DNA of 64,000 bases from contig JAWRVZ010000048.1 in NCBI GenBank assembly GCA_037043235.1, positions 3,698,501 to 3,762,500 on the forward strand. Reading direction: 5' to 3'. The notes below the pieces were generated by a model. That model had not been told where the DNA came from, searched no databases, and worked only from the letters and a program-made list of their open reading frames with translations. This document shows positions 37,401 to 49,400 of this stretch, piece after piece. The DNA comes from Rhodeus uyekii (taxonomy: Eukaryota; Chordata; Actinopteri; Cypriniformes; Acheilognathidae). Each line of letters opens with the position of its first letter. Position 1 is the stretch's first letter. The translations under genes were made by a program, and so were the position numbers.

Positions 37401-40400
37401 CTCTCTGTAACTGCTGAAGATCGAGTGCAGGATGTCCGACACCTTGGTCAGGATGTAAACGTCATTCTCATCCTGAAACGGATCGAGAGCAGCTTTAAAA
37501 CGAGAGCAAACAAACACTGAAAAGCAGTGCTGGACGAGCGGCTCACCTCATCCTGTAGAGTCTCCTCAACCTGCTCGTCGTAGTCTTCATCTTGTCGTTT
37601 GGCTGCAGAGAACAGACGCAACGGGGAAATGAGATTCGGTTGTTTTTAGAAACAGGATTTATGACTCAAGCGCTTTCAGACACATTAAAACACCCAAATT
37701 TGAGCATTAAAGGCACAATTGGCATCTGATAGGCGTTTGATCCTGCCTTTAAAGGGGAATCAAGCTTTTGTTTTAGTTAAAAGTGAAAGCAAACATGTCA
37801 AACAAACTCCCAGAGTAATTCTGCTCGTTTGATTCCTGATTCGATCGTTGCTCTTGTCGCGCCACGATTTCCAACCGGAAGGTTTTTGGTTTATTTTGGC
37901 TGATCTCGGTTCTGAAACTGCATTGCAATCATGCAGCTTCTAAAAAGGAGGAATATTGGAGGAAAAGTATATTGAACTGAGGGTTTATATGAATGGGAAT
38001 ATCTTCAAACAAACGAACAATCCCAAACGAACATTATAAACTAAAGAAACCGCACGCATGGAGCTGGAGACGCTACACGGATGTTCATGGAGAAGCATTT
38101 ACGAGCAGTAAATGAAGAGCAGAAGCATTAAAGCCTGCAGGGCACACATAAATCAGACAATTGCAGAACGGTTTAAAAACGTTGCGTAGCTTTAAATAAA
38201 GATACAGTAATGCCTCGGTTTACGAGTTTAATTCATTCCAAGAGCTCGTAACTCAATTCTCGTACACCAAAACAATTTTCCCCATAAGAATGCACTAAAA
38301 ATCTCTCGATTCGTTCCACACGACAATAAATGCCCATTTTAAATATTTTTTGGTTACCCCATTACAGTTAAAATTATAACAATTAAGATCTCATAAAACC
38401 TTAATTAATAATTCACAATTAAACTAAAATTACTTGACAATTTACTGTAACGCACACTTCAGCTTTGAGTAGCTTCTACTGGCGTGAAGGAGACGAGAGG
38501 AGGGTTTTACTGCTTACAGGGAGAATTTCATCCCTTCTTTCTTACTCATCTTGAGCTCATTGTCTATATGCTGTATGTATATATTTCACTACGTGAACAA
38601 TAGCGATCACAAGTAATGTTAACAACACGAGGTAAAAGCGCTGTAAATCACTTATAAAAGTATCACTGTGGTGAATGATGAACCAAACCGAGCGACGCTG
38701 AGAGAATGAACGAGTGAAGGGGTGATGGGCTTTGAGAGACGCTCTCGTTAGGATATTTACAGTAAAAATGGGCGCGAAGATGCTGAGCGTTAGGACTTTT
38801 CCACAAAAAAAGAAAAAAAATGCGCGTGGGCGAGGGAAAGTTTATACAAAGTCACTCGTAAACCAAGGTATTACTGTAATGCAGTTCATGGATTGCACTA
38901 ATCTGGCAGTTACTCAATGGGTAAAACATGATCGAGGATTTCATTTTAAAAATACTTCCAGTGGCATTTTCTTTTCTTCCACCTCATCATAAAGCCCATT
39001 CAAAACATAAGCAACAACCAAGGATCCTCTATAACTCAATCTTTACTGCATTTGATTCCCGTGCGACTCACCTTGTCTGACCTCCTGGTTTTTAAAGTGC
39101 TCCTCTAGTTTGCCCTTCAAAATGCCTCCCAACTCCTCGAAGTGTTCGTTGTTCAGGCAGCCGTCTCCCATCAGCTCCACGCACTGAGAGGGACACTCGA
39201 TTAGAGAAGAGGAAACACAGAGCAGATCCCGGCGGACGGGCGAGTGGGAGTTACCTTAGCAAACGAGTGCATGATCTCCGACAGCACGTCCGAGTCGGGT
39301 TCGGTGCCGATGGCTTTGATGAGGGCGTCGCACATGAAGTGCCACATCTGAGTGAGGTATTCTGGGCCGCGGACGCGAGCGCACTCCAGCAGAAGAGGCA
39401 TGGACTCTGCGGCCGCCACTCGCACGCGTCAGGACTGAGTTAAAGACGCTAACACTTCAGCAGCGCTAGATTCAAGTGACTTTACCTGTTACTCAAACAG
39501 AGCAACATCAAGGTCAGGGTTCGATTCCCAGGGAAAGCAAGAATTGATTCGAATGTGTTTCTTGAATGCAATGCAAGTCACTTTGGATAAAAGCATCTGA
39601 TAAATGCATGAATGTAAAATTATCGAAATACAATAATATTAATACAATGAATTATACAAATGATAATAAATTAACTTTAACGAACATTGGAAAGTTGCCT
39701 TGGCAACTAAATGAAGTAATTATGTGCCGTAATAGAATCAGTTATTTTAACTAAAATGAATTCATGTAAAATTTTCAAAAATTGAAACTAAACTTCTTAA
39801 GATGAAATAGATGCATAGAAATATTTAAAAACATTCACTGTAAATGATCAAAATAATTAGACTGATTGTTAAACTTTATTTGGAACTTTTGTTTTTTGAA
39901 ACTGACACATTTTGAATAACATGAATTGTTGCTTTAAGTTTATTGAACTTTAAATTTAGACAATTTAAACTGAATTTAATCCATTTCTAATTGGAGTAAA
40001 AGACTAATATTAAGAGTGGCCACGTTTAATGTTTTGCTGTTAGTTGGGTTTTTTGTACAGCTTTCCTGTGTGTCTAACAGTAGAGAGTGACGCTTGCAAC
40101 ATCAAGGTCACGGGTTCCATTCCCAGGGAAAGCAAGAACTGATTAAAATGACAATGTGTTTCTTGAATGCGATGATGAAATCGTCTGATAAAAATGAACA
40201 AAGCTAAAATACATTTCCGTTTAAAAGCAAAGGCTGTTCGTCCTTGACATTCATGCAACTAAATATTTAAGGGGCCATGAAAGTTAAGACCAAAAACACA
40301 CACAGGCTGCATTTCATACCATATAAAAGCATTGAATCAGGATTGGTTTGACGTTAAACGGTCAGTTGAGTCTCATGAAGGATATCATCATGGAAGTAGA

Positions 40401-43400
40401 ACTTAAGCAGAGGAACCATCAGCTTCACGACCTGCTCCGTATATTCAACGAAACCTTCTTTCAGCTCTTTAGCGTAACACACCTGCGGAAGAACAGACCG
40501 TTAAACCTCGAGTAAATGCACTAACAGCTCAGGAATACGGTGGCTTGCAAGGAACAATTGTAGGGACAGGAATCGATAGCAAAGGAAGAGAATAGATGCT
40601 TTGGGATTCAGTCAAGAGGAAACTAAACTTCAGAGCTAATCCTTAATCCCCTCCCTCTCAAAGTCTGATTCACTTACACAAACTCAGTTGTTTACCTTTA
40701 TTTAAAAGGCATTTCTAACGACTGAAACATCCAATGAATGAGACAGGAACTCATGCATGCAATTACCTTTCAATGGCGGCTCATTCTGTCAAACTTGTCC
40801 AAAAAAATGCAAGCTACTGATAAGTTGAGCCGCCTATAGTGGACGAGTTGATTAAAGTTGTGCACTCAATATAAACACTGAGGCACAAACACAGATGTTG
40901 TAAATCATGGTTTGAGACTTTAGCGTCACATGGCAAGACAATAGTTTCATTTTAAACAAACTGAAGTTGTCGAAAAGAAAGTGAGCACGATTGATAAACC
41001 ACATGCTCTCGTTTCTGTAAATATTGTGGTTATTTCACACATTGCGCAACTGCGAGGTTTAAGTCAGTGCTTCTCAATTATTTTCTGTCGCGCCCCCCCT
41101 AGGAAGAAGTAAACATTTCGCGCGCCCCCCCTCCCCCTATTTTGGAACTTTCGCTTTATTGTTTCCATGGCAACGAGTCATGCTTGTCACGTGACAGACC
41201 GCAGTCAAAAAAAGCGCTGTTTGATAGATGTTTCACATTTATTTAGTTTTTTCTTTTTTATTCAAAATAGTCACCAACTTGTTGGCTCTGTTATCAACTA
41301 CCTGATATTCAGATTCTCAGATATGTGGAAGTGAATGTTTGTCGCTTAAAAACCTTTATAATGATCAAGTTCTCTGAGCACGTCTTTTTTGGATCAGTGC
41401 CAGATATCGCGTGAAAACACGTGTGAATTTAGCGATTGATCACGTGACACATGGACGGTGTGATCGTACACATCAACGGGTGAAGGGTTTATCTGAACTT
41501 CATATCTGCTGCTCTTGTTCAGTGCAAGAAAACCTACTCCCTGACAAAAAAAGCATGTTCCCCACGGTCTGGTTTAAGTAAACGTCATTAAACTGAACAC
41601 CGCACACGTGTGATCTTGCCGTCCATGCCATGAATGTATGACCTTGAGCGAGTGTTTTGCTAGGATACTTCAGGGACGGGCGATTACAATTTAAAATCAA
41701 TCGCAATTTAAACATCTTTACAAATTAAGCTTCAAAATTGACTTTCTGCCAGAAATGCAAACAGCAAATGAACTGAAAACATTGTTAGCTGAGGATTATA
41801 TTTACTACCGTTAATTCTCGCTAACATGCTAGCTAATGCTAATTCGTTAGCGACAATTACCGTTATACCTCGCTAACGACATGCTAATTAACATCAAATC
41901 TTGCTAGCAACATGCTAATAAATTAACTTTTTAAACTCACATCCTTAAGCCTGAATTTTTTACAACTAATTTAAACTTTAAGGCAAGGCTTTTTCAAGCC
42001 AAATTTATGTTTGTTTACAAATTTTACCCATTTAGTTACTAAAAGTAAACTTAGAGACACTTAATGCATTTTATTCAAAGTACATGTATTGTTTTATTGC
42101 ATTAGCTAGACTTTGGAAAACTGAAACTAGTTTCATAATTGAAGAACCGTTTTTGAACTGACTTAAACTGAATAATGACACTATAGTTGAACGGAGTTTC
42201 TCATAACTATTAAACTTTGTTTATTTAGTCAAATAACTGTGAATATTGCAGTTAAATAGAGCTGAATGAGTATTTTTAGAGAAGTTTCAGAGCTGAAGTT
42301 GTATTCATTTAATAAATCGATGAATGTTGCAACAAACGGTGTTATTCTTTATTACCGTGATGCTGCGGGGAAACACTATTGTGTAAACGGCTATAAAAAT
42401 AAGTGACATACCAAAAATACCATCAGCCATGGTGTGTTTGTCAAACACTCAAAGCCGCACAATAAGAGTTAGTGTGTCTCTGGGTGGTTTTCCATCTCAC
42501 CAGCATCTGGCACGCCGTGGCTTTCTCCTCCAGTCCTGCCGTCTTGATGCCAAAACTCTGCTGGTCTCCAAGATTCACAAACTCCCAGCCATCATCTTCA
42601 GACATGTTCTCCATGTCCTGAGCTGAGGGAGTTAAAGGGAGGAGGTTACCGACACCCAGCTGAATGCACAAGAGCTTAAACTACAACACGAGTCTGAGTC
42701 TTACTGTCCAGGAGAGCCACTTCAGGTTTGATGGAGGCCGTCTTCATCAGAGGACCCATCACCACCGGCAGATACTGCTGAAACTCCTTGCCCAGGATCT
42801 TACACATGCGTGCCCATGCAGAGATCATGTAGGAGATCTGGAAGAGCGAGAGAGGAGCTCGTGAGCACAGGAGAAACTCCAGCTTTGAACGAGTCGCTCG
42901 GCTGGATTGTGCAGACCTGTGGGTCGTCGTCCTCCAGGTCATTGAAATCCGTCTGTGTCTTCAGGAGGAGCTGCATCACAGCCGAAGCGTCCGGCATGAA
43001 CTGCAGGAGCACAAACAACGAGAAAGGATTCATGCATGCATTTATCAGACGCTTTTACCCATTGAATCAGTTCTTGCTTTCCCTGGGATCAAACCCATGA
43101 TCTTGGTGTTGCAAACAATCCTCTACTGGTTGAGCGACAGGAAAGCAAAGGTTGATGCAACCAAACATTCAACGCAACTCTTCCATTCAAAAGCTGGATG
43201 TGACTATTGAGATAAATTCACTCGGCAAGGTTATTTAAATAAGTTGAAATGTAACTCAAGAGATTAAGTGTCTCAAACATTTTTATTTGATACTTGTGCT
43301 TTAATTCTAAAAACGAGAAAGAAACAGTATTTTAATAGACTAACTAAAAACAATGCAACAAAAAAGCAAACTAACTTAAAACAATTAAGATCAGATATGC

Positions 43401-46400
43401 ATATGAAAAAAAGATGACTAATAAAATCATGTCATTTGATTAAAACTATAAATCAACTTGGACATTTAGAATAAATCAATCTTGGTTTCCAAGAAACTGA
43501 ACAGATCAAAGTGTTATTTTATTTTTTGAAATACATTAGATTAAATCAAATACACTAAAATAAGACCTGAAGAGATTTATAAATGTAATGCAAAGAAATA
43601 CCAAAAAAAAAAACAAAAAAACATTTTAGATCAAATTTGTTTGACTTGAAACAAACTGGATGTTTTGAGTAAATTAGTCCCTAGACAAACTAAAATATTG
43701 AAAACCGATCCATGCAACAAAAAAAGCATTAAAGCAACTAATATAGTCAAATAAAAGAATTAAGTTCAAATATGCACATGAAAAAAAACATGTCCAGTTT
43801 TGTGTTTAAATCAAATGACCTTTAGAAATCACTCGTGCATGAAAAAACTGAAAACGGATCAAAGTGTGCCTATTTTTTAAATACATGTTCTAAAATATGT
43901 TCTATATGTGGATAAAATAAATTTAAATTGATAAAACATGAGATTTATAAGTGTAAAACAAAATTGAAGAAAATGAGATTAGTTAAAAAGACAAACATTA
44001 GTTTAAGTCAGACGAATGAGATTTAAAATGAACATGAACTTGTGGTTTAGAGTAAATCAGTGGTTCGGCATGAAGACGCACCTTGTCTTTTCCCACGGCG
44101 AGGCCGATCAGGCTGATGCACTCGATGGTCTTTCCCCGGAGCAGCCGCAGCTCCTTCTGCACCGCGTTCTCCACGATGTGTTTGAGGGACGGCATGAACA
44201 GGTCGTAGTACGGCACGAACTTCTCCTCCGCGGTGTCCGCCACGGACGCGATGGACGTCACCACCTGCTCCAGAACCAGCTTCGTGCCTTTCTGGATCAG
44301 CTGGAAGAACCAAACCCAGCATTAAACCACGTCACACCGTAATCCCGTTCAGTGAACCGACAGCATCAAACCGCATGCAGAACAACTCGTATTCATGAGC
44401 ACAACATCTGAATCAAAGGGTCCAGAGAAGCTCAATTCAGCAAACAAATGAACCACGTTCATTTCTGAATTAAAGTTGACCGGACCCCCAAAACCCAGAT
44501 CATAATGAGTCTCACCAGGTTAGCTCTGTGCACCTAACAGAACCGGAAACAGATCAAGAAGCTGCAGTTTGCACAAAACAACAGGAGCTAAACTCGCTTT
44601 GAGAAGTTAAAGGGCAAGCGGCACCTCCTGGAGTTTGGCCACCATGATGACGTGCAGGTGCTGGACCAGGCTGTCCAGATAGGGGACGAGCAGGGTTTTG
44701 GGACAGTCCTCGGTGAAGTTGATGAGTGCAGCGGCGGCGTGGGCCTGGACGCGAGGGTTGGACTGATCCTCCATGGTCTGCAGGAGCGCCGAGATCACCT
44801 GCGGGAGGAAGAGCGGCACACGTGACGAGCAACTCAACGCTCATGAAACCAAATACCATTCAGAACATGATTACAATCTTACATGGCAGTTAAAAAAAAA
44901 AGTTAATTGCAACAGTTATTTAGTGGCTAAACACCGATTTGCTCTTGACTTTAAAGATGCAGTGTAATTTACACAGTGATATTTGACACTGGTTATATAG
45001 TGAATAAAGTGAATTACAGGCAACATTTGAGACTAATAATTTTTAATGTGGCCTGCTGATAATTCACAGAGTTTCTAACTAGAATTGACAACAAAAACAG
45101 CCAGTTCTGTAAGCAGAAGAGATTAAATCTGGGCTTGACAGTCCCGTAAGAAATGCTACAGAAATTAGTGCAAAAACACTGGATCTCCAGTTGAACGTAA
45201 ATGCAGATCAATTAAAGAACAGAAAGTGATCGTCTTAGTCCTGAGATTAAGATGAAAGACAGCAGAAATATGAAATCTTTCATGTAGACTGCCGTCACTA
45301 ACAATTAATGCAAGGGTTCAATATACCGTTACATCACATGTGAAAACACATTAACAACCGAGAGCAGACAGAGAGCTGGCATCAGTGACGTTTGACAACA
45401 CTGGTGTAATCAGGTGTGCTGCAGGTACAAGCATTACAGATTGCGAACATTGTTCTCCACTGTGAATGAAAGACGCATGTAAGCTGCCAACAGGAAACCA
45501 CTCAATCGAACAAACAATCATGTGGAAAAATAATCCAGTCCTGTACTATCCATCCATCTAATGTGCATTTACATGCATATATACATTATTCATTAATTTC
45601 ACACCCTGCATATGATTTTTATTATTGTCATAAGTAGTAATTGATTTAAATTACTGCTACCAACTACTGTTATTGATTTTTCCATTATCATCAATAGTAG
45701 TCAACTTAATTGCTAAAAATACGAATATATAAAATGTAACATTAAGAACTCATGCTTTAACAGGAGTTTAGCAAGACTCTTTTCTAAAAGAGATGCACTT
45801 CTTCAGAGGACAGGGATCGGGGGGGGGGGGATTAAAGCGAAAGGCAATACCTTGTCGTGGAACTTCTTCTGGAAGGTGGGGGCGAAGTCTGTGGCCATCT
45901 GTCCGATGGCGTTGCAAGCGGCGTAGCGAACCCTGGGGTGCTGAGGGGTTGGAAGGCTACGTTTAGCGTCTTCAAACGCAAATCAAGTGCTGAGATTTAT
46001 GGGCCATAAAAGAGTTCTTACAGGGTCCTGACAGAACAGCAACACGAAGCTGACGATCTCGCTCAGGATGGCCTCCATCTGCTGGTGACAGCCCTCGCCG
46101 ATCGCAGACAGCGCCATCAGACCCGCGTGCCGGTACTTCCAGTCAGCTGAGACACAACCAGTCACATGACCATTATATTACATTCAAGAAACATTGACAA
46201 CCTAATGAGTTCTTGCTTTCCCTGTACAGTAACACCTTGAGATATGAGAATAATCTGTTCCAGGACGAGCTCATAACTCAAATGGCTCGTATCTCAAATC
46301 ATTTTCCCCCATAAGAAATAACAGGACACAAAAAAAGTATTCGTTCCAGCCCTCTAAAAAAAAACACCCTTTTTAGTGCTAATAATGGAAAAGTGTTTTT

Positions 46401-49400
46401 ATTGCTATAGAAAAACAAAATTAAAGTCTGTAAGGATTTCTGTGCTATTAAAACCACATTTTATTTTATGAGTTTTTGTCTTTGATGCGTATATAATGCA
46501 AACAATACAAATGTGTAGTGTTTCTTCCCGTGTTGTGTGTTGATAGACTCAGAAGCTCATATTTATTATTATTGAACACTCATAACTCGTGCTGCTCTCA
46601 GCTTAATACTGGTGAATCACTCGTTGCCCCCGGTAACCCCCGCTGTAAAACCAAGCTGCCTCTAGTGGAGATCATGTGCAATTACCCATAAATGAGGAGC
46701 TTGAGCTGCTGCGAGTGCTGAACACCTCTAGCGTCTGGAAGCTGCTCGCATCTCAAATATTTACTCATATCTCAAATATTTACTCATATCTCAAATATTT
46801 ACTCATATCTCAAATATTTACTCATATCTCAAATATTTACTCATATCTCAAATATTTACTCATATCTCAAATATTTACTCATATCTCAAATATTTACTCA
46901 TATCTCAAATATTTACTCATATCTCAAATATTTACTCATATCTCAAATATTTACTCATATCTCAAATATTTACTCATATCTCAAATATTTACTCATATCT
47001 CAAATATTTACTCATATCTCAAATATTTACTCATATCTCAAATATTTACTCATATCTCAAATATTTACTCATATCTCAAATCAAAAAATGCTCAATGGCT
47101 TGCTCGTATGTCAGGACGCTCGTATCTCAAGGTATTACTGTAAATTCATTATACGTGCGTTCATGTTTAGAGATATGAAACTTTAACAGAACGCATCAAC
47201 TCACGGTTCTGCAGCATCTGCATGATGTGCTGTTTGATCATGGGAAGGACGATCTTTCCTCCGAGGCCACAGGCGATCCGGTCCAAAGCGCTTTCTCCCG
47301 CCACGGCATTACTGGACACGACAATCACACTCATAAACACCTACGATTGCATTGACTGCATTATCAAAACCAAGCAAGCTTACAGAGTCATTGGGAATCA
47401 CTAGCATGCAAATCACCCAGTGCCTAACAGTTTACGGGGATAAAACTGACTGGTAAGATGCTAACGTTAAGCTCACCTGTCAAAATCATCATCTTCGAGT
47501 TCATCGGCCATGGCCCACTCCTCATCCTCCTCCAGATCCACCATCATACTCAACATCTGAGGAACTGAAACAGCCACAGGTCAAGCGCTACACACACACA
47601 CACACACACACAGCTACCAACTAGTGTTAAACGTCTTACCGCTCTGAGCGACGATGTTGGTGTGTTTTCTCAGCATGGCAGCGGCGGTTTCGGACAGCGT
47701 GACGATGACTTCCAGAGCCAGCTGGCGCTGCATGTTGGTGAGGTTGGTGTCGGCACACAGCTGGAGTCAAACACACATTGCATTGCTCCATTAAAGCAGT
47801 TTTGAATGAAGTTTTAGCCTTAAGCTGAGGGAAACGTGTTCCTGCGACCGGGCTGTGGGAGCTGCATGAAGCTGGCAACTTCCAAGCATTAAATCACAGA
47901 AGTGAATGTGTGCCTGTCAATCAAAACCTCGAGGATCCGCACAGACGAGCCGCCTCGAGGAACCACCAGGCACTTCTGAAGTCAGCAATAACCATAACCG
48001 GTTCACACTGTGGGCTCATACCTTCAGGCTCAGCTGGAGAGTGGCTTCCAGGTTCGGTCGCAGGTATTTGGGAGCCGTGTCGGCAATTTCCACCAGCGAC
48101 TTCAGCACAGAGTCGTCGCCAGCATAACAGGATTCATTCACCGCCTGACAGAGACAAAGATTGTCGTTGGGTACTTTCCGACAATTCTGTGTTTGAAGAT
48201 AAAGATTAGCTTTCCTGGAGCTTAAACAGTAGAGATTAGCGCTTGCAACGCAGAGGTCATGGTTCGATCCCAAGAGGAAGCAAGAACGGGTTTAAATATC
48301 AATGCAAGTCACGTTAGATAAAAGCATCTGACAAATGCATAAGTGTAAAATGTAAGTTCTCGGGTCTTGCACTTGAAAGTATAAACTTCACACATCAGGA
48401 TTCCTTAATGATTTGATTTCATGCAATAGTGATAAGGGATGTACCGCATATCCGGTCAAAATGGTAAGAGGTACCGGATATTGCTCGGTCATTTTCAGTT
48501 ATTGGTTTAATTTAGTTCAGCCGCCATTTTAAACGTTGAATACAAACAAAAACAACAATGTCGTCACGTAAAAAAAATGGATCTTCATGAAGTTCAATGC
48601 TAAACTGATTAAATCATAGGGGGAACCCAACAAAAATAGCTTGTATAATTATTTTTTGGGAGCTGAATTTGTATTTTTTTTTTAATATTCATTAAAGAAA
48701 AACCCAACAAAGTCGACTAAGAACTACTTTATCATGTACACCAAGAATTTTTTTACCTCTGCTAGCTGTCGGGCTATGTAGTGTGTCAAAAACAACAACA
48801 AACAGGGCATAACATTTTTATTTACACTGTAGTCTAAACTGTAAACACACAAAAAATTGGCTGTGGTGCAACAAGTATCCATAAATCCACTGATATCCAG
48901 TTAGTTAATTTGATATCCGGAACGATCCGGTTCCGGCCGGATAATAAAAATTGCTATCCGGTGCATCCCTAATAGTGATGCACGATATATCGGCCGATAA
49001 ATGCTCATTTTCATTTCATCCACAATCTGACCAATTAAAGCTGATAAATAATGCATTATGTCCTTGTTACAAGATACAACGGGTGACAATCTGATCAGCA
49101 GGTAAATTACTTTAAGTTCACTTGTGCATATATAATATAGATCATAACATTAAGTTTATGAAGTATAAATCTGTTAATAACAGTGTACAAACAAACAAAA
49201 TGCAAAACATTAAGAATTAATGTTAACAGATAACTGACTTTAATAATACTGAGTTTAATATTAAATGCTGTAGAAGTTGTTTGTTTATTGTTGGCTCATG
49301 TGAACTAATGCTCAATTAAACTTGTTTTATAAAGAAAGTTGTTCATAAAATTAAAAGGTATTTTACACTGGTTCAAACTTCTACGGTATGTGTGATTTAT

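Larger units (their letters stand above)
39428..40385 (-). other. ipo5: IPO5 intron 18: AT-AC intron with U12-type signals
   Basis: On the minus strand the intron starts ATATCCTTC (the U12 donor consensus is ATATCCTT) and ends ...TCTTTAACTCAGTCCTGAC. TCTTTAAC is one change from the core of the U12 branch consensus (TTCCTTAAC), with its A about 12 nt from the 3' end, in the usual range. No GT occurs near the exon 18 end. Using the nearby CAG as acceptor would shift the frame. Two SINEs lie inside. Confidence 0.9.

Noticed and set aside
46676..47143. 155-codon frame of repeated [19 protein letters not shown]
   Set aside because: It is a translation of the 19-bp transposon satellite.
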